The notes below the pieces were generated by a model. That model worked only from the letters and a program-made list of their open reading frames with translations, did no database searches and was not told where the DNA came from. The position numbers and the translations under genes are program-made. From Planctomycetales bacterium (GTDB lineage Bacteria > Planctomycetota > Phycisphaerae > SM23-33), in NCBI GenBank assembly GCA_030612725.1, contig JAUWNJ010000002.1:128542-192541 (forward strand): a stretch of 64,000 nt of DNA, given 5' to 3'. Positions 1 to 8,414 of the stretch are shown here, in pieces; within the stretch, counting starts at the first letter, position 1, and every line of letters starts with the position of its first letter.

Positions 1-109
1 GCCTGTGGGCGAACTTATCTGGACAGGCGCTAAGTCCGTCTTCGGAAACGATCCGCGAATTCGTGTCCTGCGGAAGCAGATGGATTTGACGCGGGAGATT
101 TTCACATGA
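1..109 (+). CDS. C-terminal end of an unidentified tad-locus protein (partial)
   Basis: Frame 2 is open from the window edge to a TGA at 107-109 and encodes about 35 residues ending in LTREIFT. The stop overlaps the ATG of the next gene as ATGA, the usual sign of translational coupling, so this is probably the end of a real gene of the same operon. Too little is visible to name it. Tad proteins absent from this window (secretin RcpA/CpaC, TadZ, TadD) are candidates by context only. Confidence 0.6.
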   Translation, partial: PVGELIWTGAKSVFGNDPRIRVLRKQMDLTREIFT

Positions 110-288
110 TTACACTCACGCCGGTGAAAAAAATCGTTTCCGACGATTCCGGTCAGGTAACGCTTGAGTGGGCGCTTGTACTGGCGGCGGTTGCGCTGCC
201 GATGTATTTTATAATCGTCGTGTGCCTGAATCTGCTTGTGGCGCACTATCGTATGGTAACCTTTATGGAAACGCTTCCTTTCCCGTAA
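106..288 (+). CDS. Small Flp/TadE-like prepilin
   Basis: This 60-residue protein has a charged N-terminus, then SGQVTLEWALVLAAVALP, which fits a type IVb prepilin: cleavage after the Gly of GQVTLEW, a Glu near position +5 of the mature form, then a hydrophobic helix of about 25 residues and a short polar tail. It would be inserted in the membrane, cut by the peptidase at 567 and either built into the pilus or used as a minor pseudopilin. Start ATG 106 overlaps the upstream stop. Family assignment rests on motif and context; the exact Flp versus TadE label is uncertain. Confidence 0.7.
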   Translation: MITLTPVKKIVSDDSGQVTLEWALVLAAVALPMYFIIVVCLNLLVAHYRMVTFMETLPFP

Positions 289-339
289 CGGGTCAGGCAC
301 GGACAGGAAGCCAAAAATACTGACCCGAGGGATAAGATT

Positions 340-546
340 ATGAAAGGCTTATGGAAAACGGCGAAGCGGCTTCATTCGGACCAGCGTGGCGCCGTGGGTT
401 TGGAGACACTGCTTATCATCGCCGCGATCGTGCTGCCGCTTTTGGGCGCACTTCTGTACTTCAAGGACGAGATAATCAGTTGGGCCTCAAGTTCCTTCGA
501 CGCGATACGCGGCGAAGCCGGTGACGATCCAACGTACAACCCGTAA
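340..546 (+). CDS. Flp-type major pilin candidate
   Basis: This 68-residue protein has the Flp layout: a basic leader ending DQRG, then AVGLETLLIIAAIVLPLL with the Glu at +5 of the predicted mature chain, one long hydrophobic helix, and a short polar tail rich in Ser, Asp and Glu. The Gly before AVGLET is the predicted cleavage site for the TadV-type peptidase 20 bp downstream. It has the same organisation as the 60-residue protein just upstream, so the two may be major and minor pilins or paralogues. ATG 340 follows a purine-rich stretch (GAGGGATAAG). Confidence 0.75.
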   Translation: MKGLWKTAKRLHSDQRGAVGLETLLIIAAIVLPLLGALLYFKDEIISWASSSFDAIRGEAGDDPTYNP

Positions 547-566
547 TGTGAAAGTCCATATACACT

Positions 567-1142
567 ATGCCAGATGATGGTTTCTCTTGGTTTTCGCAGT
601 ATTGGTCGTCGGCGGTGATTGCTGCGCTGGTCGTAACTGCTGCCGTTGTCGATTTGCGCCACGGGAAGGTTCCGAATTGGCTGACGTATCCTGCCATATT
701 AATCGGCCTTCTCGGGCATGCCGTCGTCGGTTACGCCTCCGGCGGGGTGTTTTGGGGCAGCACCGAGCAGATGGGACTGGCTGGAGCGTTACAAGGCTTT
801 GCTATGGGCTTTTCCCCGCTGCTTCTGTGTTGGTTGGCCGGTGGTATCGGCGGTGGAGACGCGAAATTGATGGGTGCCGTCGGCGCGTTGGGCGGGTGGA
901 GGCTCGTCTTGGGCGCGATGCTGTTCGGCTTCGTAATCGCAGGCCTGATGGCTGTAGTTGTGATGATTCGCAAGCGGATCGTTCGTCGAACTGTGCGGAG
1001 GGTGTGGCATACTATTATATTGCTGATTATACCGGGCGCAAGGCCGGCGGATCCGACCGGCCCCGACAGCCCGACGGTCCCCCTCGCCGTGGCATTATGC
1101 CTTGGAACCTTCGTTGCGATGTTCGAACTGTACATCCGGTAG
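567..1142 (+). CDS. tadV: Prepilin peptidase, TadV/CpaA type (A24 family)
   Basis: This 191-residue polytopic membrane aspartic protease cleaves and may methylate Flp-type prepilins. Two catalytic Asp motifs are visible: AVVDLRHGKVPN near residue 28 (the first Asp) and GGGDAKLMG near residue 98 (the GxGD site typical of A24 and presenilin-like proteases). Four to six hydrophobic segments are present and there is no N-terminal cysteine-rich methylase domain, which fits the short CpaA/TadV subfamily. It lies directly after its two likely substrates. The C-terminus ends in a further hydrophobic segment. Confidence 0.88.
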   Translation: MPDDGFSWFSQYWSSAVIAALVVTAAVVDLRHGKVPNWLTYPAILIGLLGHAVVGYASGGVFWGSTEQMGLAGALQGFAMGFSPLLLCWLAGGIGGGDAKLMGAVGALGGWRLVLGAMLFGFVIAGLMAVVVMIRKRIVRRTVRRVWHTIILLIIPGARPADPTGPDSPTVPLAVALCLGTFVAMFELYIR

Positions 1143-1196
1143 TTCCTCGGTCTTTAGTTTTGTACGTCGAAAGTCCCCAAGGGGCAGGTGCGCTTA

Positions 1197-2120
1197 ATGC
1201 GACAGAACCAACAAGAACGGGCAGTGCGACTCTCAGCCTCGGCGACAATCGCCGCTGCAGCAGTGGTGGTTGTCTGCGTTGCCTGGTTTATCGCCTCGCT
1301 TGGGAGCGGATGGATGGGGCGGTGCTTCCGAAGCCGGATGTCGCTCTACGCCGGCGCGGTCGTATTAATCGGCCTGATGGGTTTGTATATTCTTGTCGGT
1401 GTGGCTTGGCGACTGGGGCGGACGCGGCGGAAAGAGAGGGTCCGTTCGAGGCAAGCCGGTACAGCCGCTATCGAATTCGCGCTGCTGTTTCCCTTTGCCC
1501 TGATGATCGTATTGGCGATGATCCAGTCGATGCTGCTGGTGGCGGGGAACCTGGCCGTTCATCACGCCGCTTATTCGGCTGCTCGCTCGGCGGTGGTTTG
1601 GATTCCGGAGAATCTTTCCTACGATGAGCCAACCAACGTGGTCGGCTCTTTGGAATCATCGGCCAAGTTTCATCACATCCGTTCATCGGCTGTTTATTCG
1701 GTCATGCCGGTTTGTGCCGGTAAGGGCGGCCTTGGCAGCGACGATCCCGGAAACGCCGCGACAATCGAAGACGGGTTTGAGAGGTTCTGGCAACTTTACG
1801 GATCGTCGGCGCCCAACTGGGTACGAACGATGCTGGCGGGGAAGTACCGATACGCCTGGAATTTCACCGAGGTGTCGCTGACGCCGCCGGACGACGGGGA
1901 CGCCTACGGTAAAAACGAGACAATCAGCGTTCAGGTCAATCATATGCTGTATTTGTCGGTCCCATACGCTAATATGGTTTTCAGCGCCTTCAGCGGAGCC
2001 GAATTACCGGGCGAGTCCGGTCATTACGCTGCGGAGGTTAACGTTACGTGTGCCCTGACCAATCAGGGCGTTGTGGATGAAATAGACGTGGAGCAGTTTC
2101 CCCGATATGTGGGACGATGA
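1197..2120 (+). CDS. TadE-like pseudopilin with extra N-terminal membrane segments
   Basis: A 307-residue protein from ATG 1197, which has AAGGGG about 10 nt upstream; GTG 1188 in frame is the alternative start. Two hydrophobic segments lie in the first 70 residues. A TadE-like motif follows near residue 90: RQAGTAAIEFALLFPF and a hydrophobic helix, then AAYSAARSAVVW. TadE proteins normally begin at this motif, so the roughly 85-residue N-terminal extension with two membrane spans is unusual and may be a fusion with a separate small membrane protein. The periplasmic C-terminal part has no recognised domain. Presumed role: minor pilin in the Tad machine. Confidence 0.65.
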   Translation: MRQNQQERAVRLSASATIAAAAVVVVCVAWFIASLGSGWMGRCFRSRMSLYAGAVVLIGLMGLYILVGVAWRLGRTRRKERVRSRQAGTAAIEFALLFPFALMIVLAMIQSMLLVAGNLAVHHAAYSAARSAVVWIPENLSYDEPTNVVGSLESSAKFHHIRSSAVYSVMPVCAGKGGLGSDDPGNAATIEDGFERFWQLYGSSAPNWVRTMLAGKYRYAWNFTEVSLTPPDDGDAYGKNETISVQVNHMLYLSVPYANMVFSAFSGAELPGESGHYAAEVNVTCALTNQGVVDEIDVEQFPRYVGR

Positions 2121-2188
2121 CCAGTGATATGTGGGCTGGATTGTGGGAATTTTGATTTTGTGAGAAGAAAAAAAAGAAGAAGCAGACT

Positions 2189-2275
2189 AGAATAGCAGGA
2201 TTATGGGGATTTTGGGATTAGAGGAAGAAAAAGAAAAAAATCCCTGTAATCCGGTAATCCCTGTAATCCCGCTAT
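2189..2275 (+). repeat. Intergenic inverted repeat of GGATTACAG-type units
   Basis: The spacer before the kinase gene holds a left arm at 2191-2220 (units resembling GGATTATGG and GGATTTTGG) and a right arm at 2239-2275 built from TAATCCCTG / TAATCCGG units. The right arm read in reverse complement is GATAGCGGGATTACAGGG and matches the left arm imperfectly. The loop is purine-rich (GAGGAAGAAAAAGAAAAAAA). It could fold as a long imperfect hairpin in the transcript. Confidence 0.75.
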
Positions 2276-2323
2276 CTTTCTTCTTTACTGTCGATGGTGT
2301 CAGGATATTGGATTTGCGATATT

Positions 2324-5038
2324 ATGAATCAGGAAAACACAGACAATAACACTACCGGTATTTCGGGCGTCCTTCCGGCAGGGACCAAACTCGGTAAATA
2401 CGAGATAGTCGAGCGACTGGGTTCGGGCGGGCAGTCCATCGTCTATAAAGGGCACGATCCGCTACTTGACCGGTATGTGGCGATAAAGCAGGTCGCTCCG
2501 CAACTCGCTGCCGAGGATAAGTTCACAAAGCGGTTCCGCGACGTCGCCCGGCAACTGGCCAGTCTGGGGTGCGAACAGGTCGTTACGCTCTACGAACTGA
2601 TGGAAGAGGACGGCGGGTTGTTTGTCGTTATGGAGTTCGTGGAAGGCCACACAATTGAGACGACGCTTGAGGACCATCCCGAACCGGTCGACCCCAAAGC
2701 CGTCCTTCAGATTATCTGGCGGTTGGCAACCGGTCTGACGGCAATTCACAAGGCGGGGATAGTTCACCGCGATATCAAGCCGGGAAACATCATCATCGGC
2801 GAAGGTCTGAAGGTAAAGATTACCGATTTCGGTGTGGCGGCAAAGGCCGGAGCGGTGGTGTCGATGAAGTTGGGCACTACCAAATACATGGCTCCCGAAC
2901 TATTCACCGGCGGGGAGGTCGATGGTCGGTCGGATATTTATTCGCTCGGTATGATTGCCTATGAGATGCTTCTGGGACGGGCGAAATTCAACGAAGTTTT
3001 CCATGATGTCGTTCGCGATCCGCACAGCGAGGCGTTACGCTGGATGAAGTGGCATTCCTCACCGGACCAGATCGCTACACCCCTTGCCGAAATTAATCCC
3101 GACATCCCGAAGGCGCTTTCGGTAACAGTGGCGAAGATGCTCGCCAAGGACCCGGACGAGCGTTTTGCGAGTATCGAGGAGTTAGGAAAGGAGATTCGCG
3201 CGAATTTCTCTCCGAGAGCACATCGCCCTCGTAAGCGTCGCGGAAAAAAACTCCACGCGACCGGGACGGAGAGCAAGGTTCATGCAGCCGGCGACAAGAA
3301 AATCGCGCCGGACAGCGATACGTCGGGACCGGCCACTGCCGAGATTCCGAAAGAACAAATGTCGCTCCGAAAAAAACTCGCGATTATCGGAACAATAGCC
3401 GGGATTGTTATCGTCGGATTGATTGTGTTTGGGATGATGGACAGATTGCAACAGGGAAAGATTCGCGATCTGGCTCTGACCGATTACCGCATAGCCGAAA
3501 AACTGTACAAAGAAGCATCCAAGGCTGAAACATCCGCCGAAAAAAAGAGCAACTATACCGCATCGGCCGAGGCCTTCGGCGCTATCTACAACAACAAGCA
3601 ATACACTCGCCAGATAATCAGGGAGCAGGCGAAAGTGAAGGAATATCTCTGCCGGGCGCACCTGGCCGCTCTGGATGGAGACTGGAATACCGCTTACTCG
3701 CAAGTTCAATCGGCAGGGGAATTGACGAAGCAATTACAGCGTAAGCGGGGCGATTTGGACAAGTGGACGCAGACGATTGAGCAGCAATTGCGTGATATGG
3801 ACGCTTACCTGACCAATCGACGGCAATACGTCATGACGATAGATCAGGCAAAGAAGGCCATTTCCGACGGCGACCTGGAACAGGCACTGAAGGAACTTAC
3901 CACCGCCGCCAGACTGGCAATTTCAACCGAGCAGGACGCTGAGGTCCGATCGCTCCGGCGGGACATCGACGAAAAGCAGAAACAAAGCGAGTACTGGTTG
4001 TACATTCGCAGGGGAGACGGACTGGCTAAGGACGGCGACGTTGACGGAGCAATCGCGGAGTGGAATAAGGCTCTGGCCGTTCTGGAAACCGCCAAGGGAA
4101 CGCTCAAACCGAAAATGTACTCCGACCTGAAAAAAACCGCCGAGAAGAAAAAAACCGTATTGCGAACCGAAACAGATTTCAAAGCCACAAAGGCCGACGC
4201 CCAAAAAGCCGAAGATGCCAAAAACCTGCTCGTCGCCGCCGATGCCTATGAAAAAGCCGCTAAAATCAAGCCGGACGAGTCCGAGTCTTTACTGACCAAG
4301 GCACGCGACTTGAGGCACGACCACTATCTCCAACTGGGTCGCCAACACCTTGCCGCCAATAAGTTGCCCGATGCCAAAGAGGCACTCGAAAAGGCACAGT
4401 CCTATAAAAATTCTTCAGACGTTCAGACCGAACTGAAAAAGATTCTCCAGGTACAGAAGTACAGGTCTCTGTTGCGGCAGGGAAATAAGTTTTTCCGACA
4501 GAAGAAGTACAAAGTAGCATTGGAAAAATACCAAGCCGCCGGCAAATTATCGTCCGATGCGGAATTACAGAGCAAGATGAAAGATTGTAATTATCAGATC
4601 AAACTGGCTGAGGCCGAAGCCCATAGCGTCAATGCCGAATGGGCAAAAGCCAAAGTCGCTTATAATAAAGCCAGGCAGATTAAACCGTCCACATCGGCAG
4701 AGATTGACGCTCGTCTTGAATTGCTCAGGCAGAACCGCATCTATGCCGAGGAAATGGGCGCTGCAAAACGTGCATTGAAAGGACACGACCTGAAGGAGGC
4801 TCTCAGGCGGGCCAACAGCGCCAAGAATGTTCGCGCTACGCCGGAGGTCGAAGAGATCATAAAACGCGTCCGTTACGAGCAACAGGTAGTGCTGGGAAAA
4901 GAAGCAATGAGCCGGGAAGATTACAACAGTGCGGCTGCGTATTTCAGACAGGCCAAGCGGTTTCTCGGTACGCCTGAAATCGATAAGTTAATCGACCAGG
5001 CCGAAAAGTCCAAAGCCGCCTCGCCGGGCGATTCCTGA
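2324..5038 (+). CDS. Membrane Ser/Thr protein kinase with long TPR-like extracytoplasmic region
   Basis: Numbered from ATG 2324 (904 residues; ATG 2294 adds ten residues). The Hanks-type kinase domain spans about 25-290: glycine loop LGSGGQSIVYKG, Lys in VAIKQ near 55, HRDIKPGN with catalytic Asp near 150, TDFG near 168 and GTTKYMAPE in the activation segment. All essential residues are present, so it should be active. A basic, Ser/Thr-containing linker leads to one membrane helix near 353-371. About 530 residues follow, made almost entirely of degenerate TPR-like helical pairs rich in Ala, Lys and Glu. It sits inside the tad locus, and the pilus ATPase and a later gene carry FHA phosphothreonine-binding domains, which makes them plausible partners (inference). 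Confidence 0.88.
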   Translation: MNQENTDNNTTGISGVLPAGTKLGKYEIVERLGSGGQSIVYKGHDPLLDRYVAIKQVAPQLAAEDKFTKRFRDVARQLASLGCEQVVTLYELMEEDGGLFVVMEFVEGHTIETTLEDHPEPVDPKAVLQIIWRLATGLTAIHKAGIVHRDIKPGNIIIGEGLKVKITDFGVAAKAGAVVSMKLGTTKYMAPELFTGGEVDGRSDIYSLGMIAYEMLLGRAKFNEVFHDVVRDPHSEALRWMKWHSSPDQIATPLAEINPDIPKALSVTVAKMLAKDPDERFASIEELGKEIRANFSPRAHRPRKRRGKKLHATGTESKVHAAGDKKIAPDSDTSGPATAEIPKEQMSLRKKLAIIGTIAGIVIVGLIVFGMMDRLQQGKIRDLALTDYRIAEKLYKEASKAETSAEKKSNYTASAEAFGAIYNNKQYTRQIIREQAKVKEYLCRAHLAALDGDWNTAYSQVQSAGELTKQLQRKRGDLDKWTQTIEQQLRDMDAYLTNRRQYVMTIDQAKKAISDGDLEQALKELTTAARLAISTEQDAEVRSLRRDIDEKQKQSEYWLYIRRGDGLAKDGDVDGAIAEWNKALAVLETAKGTLKPKMYSDLKKTAEKKKTVLRTETDFKATKADAQKAEDAKNLLVAADAYEKAAKIKPDESESLLTKARDLRHDHYLQLGRQHLAANKLPDAKEALEKAQSYKNSSDVQTELKKILQVQKYRSLLRQGNKFFRQKKYKVALEKYQAAGKLSSDAELQSKMKDCNYQIKLAEAEAHSVNAEWAKAKVAYNKARQIKPSTSAEIDARLELLRQNRIYAEEMGAAKRALKGHDLKEALRRANSAKNVRATPEVEEIIKRVRYEQQVVLGKEAMSREDYNSAAAYFRQAKRFLGTPEIDKLIDQAEKSKAASPGDS

Positions 5039-5054
5039 TCAAAAGGAGGCCGGC

Positions 5055-7025
5055 ATGATGAACAGAGGCAGAAGATTTTCAGTTGGGTGGCACAGATGCT
5101 CCGGACAGGTGGTCGTGGTCCTGCTGTTGGGGATTACGCTGCTGGCCGGACTGGTGCTGTACGTGATAAATGTCGGCGACCAGGTCAATCGTCGCCTGGA
5201 AATGCAAAATGCCGCCGATTCAGCGGCAGTGTCGGGTTCGGCGTGGATGGCAAGGAGCATGAACGTCGTAGCCGGTAACAACGTCGCCATCACGCGTATG
5301 CTCGCACTTGTACCGCACCTGGATTCGTATCCGCTGGCGACGAAAATGACGCACGAAGAGGTTGCTTCATGGGAATCCGGTATCAACGATCAACTGGGGC
5401 GGGGAATCCCGGACAACTGGATGCGGGAAGGGCTTGAATCGCTGCGAGACAGAATATCAGAGCAGGCGAACATTCTCGGTTCGTTGGACGATTTGTTCAA
5501 CAACAGCGATTATGACGTCGCAACGCTGACGAACTGGTCGATTCGAGGATACGCAGCCCCGACGCCACACGGACAACTATGGCAGGCGGCTGAAAGCCTC
5601 GACGAATTCAGCCAGGCGACCGTCCTTTCTGCGCCTGTGCTAAGCCAAGCCAATGCCGCACGATACGGTAAGAGCGATTATGCCGAAACCGCTTTCATTA
5701 CGCCCGTCCTTCCGGAACTTCCGGCAAGGAGAACGGACTTCGGCGACTTTGAAAAGCCCGTCAAAAACGGCGTAATTCCCGACCGGGAATATCCCCACCG
5801 TCTTGGCCCATACGACCGCCTGTTCAAGTGGCGCAACTATCACTCCAGCGGCATCTATGAGCAGGGCCAATGGGTCGAGGGAACGCCCGGACACGGACTG
5901 ATCCAGGGCGGCGGCGGAAACGTCAATATCGGCGGACGCCGACACGGCAGCGGCGCTCACGGATATACCACAGACCCAGACGGACACTACTCGCGAAACC
6001 AGATTGGAACAATCCTTACAGGGTATTCGGTCTATGGCCCTTACAGTTGGATGATGAGCCGGGTTGGCCGTTACAGTTCCCGAGATTTACCGGATACGTA
6101 TTTCTATGATAATTACAGGCGAATCGCCGACACCAAACTTGGGTACATGTGGGGCAATCAGACGCTTAAGAAAATCCACTACCCCCGATGGTGGACCGAT
6201 TATCCTCAGGCTAAGACCATCGCGTCAGACTCCACCAACAGCGTTACGCGGACGATGTTTTACCTGGTGGAAATCCGTAGCCGGTATCCCAAAGGTTCTG
6301 CTGGTTGGCTTTCGCCCGGAAGTTACCGCACTAATGGCGATCACCCGACAGCAATCTGGATCAACGGCTGGGAAGACCCCGCCGGGTGGGGCATCACGAA
6401 AATCGCCAACCACATCTGGGAAGACAAGTATGATTACGAAACTACCGAGGACTGGGACATCGGAATCAGGATACAGTACGATTCGAACGGAGACCCCGTC
6501 TGGCAGAAGGTTTATATGGTAGCGCAGTACGTCTTCGGCGGTATCGACGCCGGCGGAGATGTGGAGATATCCAACCCGACCAACTACTGCCAAACATGTA
6601 ACGATGAAAGCGATCTGCCAGCTCCGATCCTGATGGACACCAGCGTCGGCGATTACGACATCGGTCAGCCTCACCACGACCTGGGCGTTCGCAGGAGCGT
6701 TTTTACCTATCTCGGTGTGGCTGGACGAAGCAGCGAACCGATGGTCTGGGCGAGACGCTTCGGAAAGGGGAACCCCTTCGGGCAGGTCGTAGCCGTCAGC
6801 CAGGCGGAGATATTCAACACTACCAGTTGGGGGCTTTGGACGCAGGACTGGAAGGCCAAACTTGTACCCGTTACGCAGTGGGGCGATTGGACCGAACGAA
6901 TGGCCAACGGCGCGATGGACGCCTCGGAAACCGGAGGACTTCTCGACCCGGAAACAGTGAGCGATTTCGCTGAATATCTTAACCGATTTGACGAGCAAAT
7001 GGTCGGAGAAATGCTGCACCATTAA
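5055..7025 (+). CDS. TadG-like pilus-assembly pseudopilin
   Basis: This 656-residue protein starts at ATG 5055 behind AAAGGAGGC, a strong ribosome binding site. The N-terminus has CSGQVVVVLLLGITLLAGL followed by VNRRLEMQNAADSAAVSGS; the run NAADSAAVSGS is typical of TadG-like (Flp pilus-assembly TadE/G-like) proteins. One N-terminal helix anchors a large periplasmic domain of about 600 residues, rich in Trp, Tyr and Gly (for example MWGNQ, WWTDYP), for which I recognise no family. No von Willebrand A-type MIDAS motif was seen. It lies between the kinase and a TadE-like gene. Confidence 0.72.
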   Translation: MMNRGRRFSVGWHRCSGQVVVVLLLGITLLAGLVLYVINVGDQVNRRLEMQNAADSAAVSGSAWMARSMNVVAGNNVAITRMLALVPHLDSYPLATKMTHEEVASWESGINDQLGRGIPDNWMREGLESLRDRISEQANILGSLDDLFNNSDYDVATLTNWSIRGYAAPTPHGQLWQAAESLDEFSQATVLSAPVLSQANAARYGKSDYAETAFITPVLPELPARRTDFGDFEKPVKNGVIPDREYPHRLGPYDRLFKWRNYHSSGIYEQGQWVEGTPGHGLIQGGGGNVNIGGRRHGSGAHGYTTDPDGHYSRNQIGTILTGYSVYGPYSWMMSRVGRYSSRDLPDTYFYDNYRRIADTKLGYMWGNQTLKKIHYPRWWTDYPQAKTIASDSTNSVTRTMFYLVEIRSRYPKGSAGWLSPGSYRTNGDHPTAIWINGWEDPAGWGITKIANHIWEDKYDYETTEDWDIGIRIQYDSNGDPVWQKVYMVAQYVFGGIDAGGDVEISNPTNYCQTCNDESDLPAPILMDTSVGDYDIGQPHHDLGVRRSVFTYLGVAGRSSEPMVWARRFGKGNPFGQVVAVSQAEIFNTTSWGLWTQDWKAKLVPVTQWGDWTERMANGAMDASETGGLLDPETVSDFAEYLNRFDEQMVGEMLHH

Positions 7026-7058
7026 CAATTGCCAATTGCCAATTTGCAATTGCCGATT
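7026..7058 (+). repeat. Short CAATTGC-type quasi-tandem element
   Basis: Immediately after the TAA of the TadG-like gene come units CAATTGC, CAATTGC, CAATTTG, CAATTGC, CGATTGA. Each unit is nearly self-complementary. The next gene begins a few bases further on, so the element fills the whole spacer. Related units occur at 48431-48448 and around 28874. Confidence 0.6.
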
Positions 7059-7072
7059 GAAGGATGAAGAAG

Positions 7073-7681
7073 ATGCTATCAAAACGAACAATTTCGCGGC
7101 GCGGGACGGCAATGGTGGAGTTTGTCATCGCTTTACCGTTTCTGGCAATCGTGTTGGGTCTGACATTTTTCTTCGGATGGGTGATGATGCACAAACACCA
7201 GGTACTTATCGCCAACCGATACAGCGCCTGGCAACGGGTGGATACCGGCGCCTGGCCAAGTGAAGGAAGCCTTAACGAACTTGCCTTCAATAACCGGGCA
7301 TCGAGTGTGTCGCTGTCGTCAGAGAACCCCGTCACCGACACCGTAAATGACCTGGTTACCGAAGCGGGTAACATGAGTCCTCGCGCGGAAGTTCTTGCCA
7401 AGGAACTTGTAACTGAACAATACCCTCCGGGCCGGCGAGCGCACGTATCGGCCGATTTCAATCCTCGTAAGGCGCTTTGGCAGAATGTTATGAACGACAT
7501 GTACGATATACATCACCGCCACGGACGCGAGGGCGTTACGTGGAGAAGGGGTGAAGCCTCCTGCTGGCCGGTGCTGCGAAACCAGTATTACTCCGAACTC
7601 GATGAGTCGCTGGAACGGATATCCTCACCTGCCGACCGAATGGCCGAGATGATTCGAGGACTTTACCTGGCCGGGTGGTAA
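7073..7681 (+). CDS. TadE family pseudopilin
   Basis: I chose ATG 7073 because GAAGGA lies 8 nt upstream; ATG 7064 is in frame but has no properly spaced ribosome binding site. The 202-residue product begins MLSKRTISRRGTAMVEFVIA: a basic leader, RRGTAMVEF (the TadE signature, with Glu at +5 after Gly), and one hydrophobic helix of about 25 residues. The remaining 150 residues are soluble and presumably periplasmic with no recognised domain. It would be processed by the TadV-type peptidase and act as a minor pilin. Confidence 0.72.
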   Translation: MLSKRTISRRGTAMVEFVIALPFLAIVLGLTFFFGWVMMHKHQVLIANRYSAWQRVDTGAWPSEGSLNELAFNNRASSVSLSSENPVTDTVNDLVTEAGNMSPRAEVLAKELVTEQYPPGRRAHVSADFNPRKALWQNVMNDMYDIHHRHGREGVTWRRGEASCWPVLRNQYYSELDESLERISSPADRMAEMIRGLYLAGW

Positions 7682-7690
7682 AAGCGGAAA

Positions 7691-7837
7691 GACAGGGACC
7701 AGGGATTAGGCAACACGAAGTGTCCCTATGGGAAAACAGAAACACAAAGTGTCCCTACGGGAAAACGGAACTTGAAACTGATAAACTGATGAACCGATCA
7801 ACCGATTTACCAATCAACCAGTCAACCAGTCAACCAG
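7691..7837 (+). repeat. Composite repeat: CAGGGACCAGGGATTAGG module plus AATCAACC module
   Basis: Three parts are visible. First, CAGGGACCAGGGATTAGG at 7693-7710. Second, two direct copies of a block containing AAGTGTCCCTATGGGAAAAC at 7713-7736 and 7743-7766, offset by 30 bp. Third, an 8-9-bp quasi-tandem run at 7775-7837 (AACTGATAA, ACTGATGAA, CCGATCAA, CCGATTTA, CCAATCAA, CCAGTCAA, CCAGTCAA). The first and third parts occur again in the same order at 52165-52270. The ORF of the following gene can be read backwards through the element but need not start there. Confidence 0.8.
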
Positions 7838-7872
7838 TTTGTTGGCGTGCTCGTGGTCTGGTACAATGGCGG

Positions 7873-8385
7873 ATGATGGTATTGGTTGTTGGTGGGGCGT
7901 GCGTGGCGCTTGGGACGATGTTGTTATACCGGAATTACAACCGGTCTAAGCCCGAACCTGTCCGCCGCTATGTCGGCGGAAGTTCCGGCTCGACGTCTGC
8001 GACAACACCCGTTAACCCGACGGACTTAGTGGCCAAACCACTGGCAGGAAGCGGGCTTGAAGTGCTTCGTGTCGGCGCGGATGATATTATCGCTCCGCCC
8101 GATGCCATAATGCATCACGCCATTCGAAGGAAAATGGCCGATGGCAGCGCTGATATCGTTACTTACACCGTGAAGGCGAAAATTGCAGATGTGGAAAAGT
8201 TTTACAGCGACCGGCTGACCAAAAACGGTTATAAATTTCTACAGCGGAAACCGGCAATGCAGCAGGGGGCTGTATCGTTGGTGTTCCTGCGAGATTCGCA
8301 ACGCTATAGCATTATGCTACGCTATACCGATAAGGAAAAGGAAACAGTAAAGATAGTTCTGGTAATGGCCCAAAATGACCGTTGA
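7873..8385 (+). CDS. Unknown single-pass membrane protein of the tad locus
   Basis: From ATG 7873 the product is 170 residues and starts with a membrane helix (MMVLVVGGACVALGTMLLY). A Ser/Gly/Thr-rich linker is followed by a soluble domain of about 110 residues with a predicted alpha/beta pattern (IVTYTVKAKIADVEKFYSDRL). The open frame extends back to 7675, but those 66 codons run through a dispersed repeat and read like repeat-derived peptide (DLPINQSTSQPV), so I do not include them. No family is recognised. Position just before cpaB suggests a role in pilus assembly. Confidence 0.6.
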   Translation: MMVLVVGGACVALGTMLLYRNYNRSKPEPVRRYVGGSSGSTSATTPVNPTDLVAKPLAGSGLEVLRVGADDIIAPPDAIMHHAIRRKMADGSADIVTYTVKAKIADVEKFYSDRLTKNGYKFLQRKPAMQQGAVSLVFLRDSQRYSIMLRYTDKEKETVKIVLVMAQNDR

Positions 8386-8414
8386 AAATCGGTCGTTCAT
8401 AAAGGGAGTACCTT

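Noticed and set aside
7691-7837. Short regular repeats that could suggest a CRISPR array
   Set aside because: Units are 7-9 bp, degenerate and contiguous without unique spacers of constant length; no cas genes are present.
7675-7872. N-terminal extension of the 170-residue membrane protein
   Set aside because: The 66 codons are read through a dispersed repeat that occurs elsewhere in non-coding sequence; there is no ribosome binding site at 7675.
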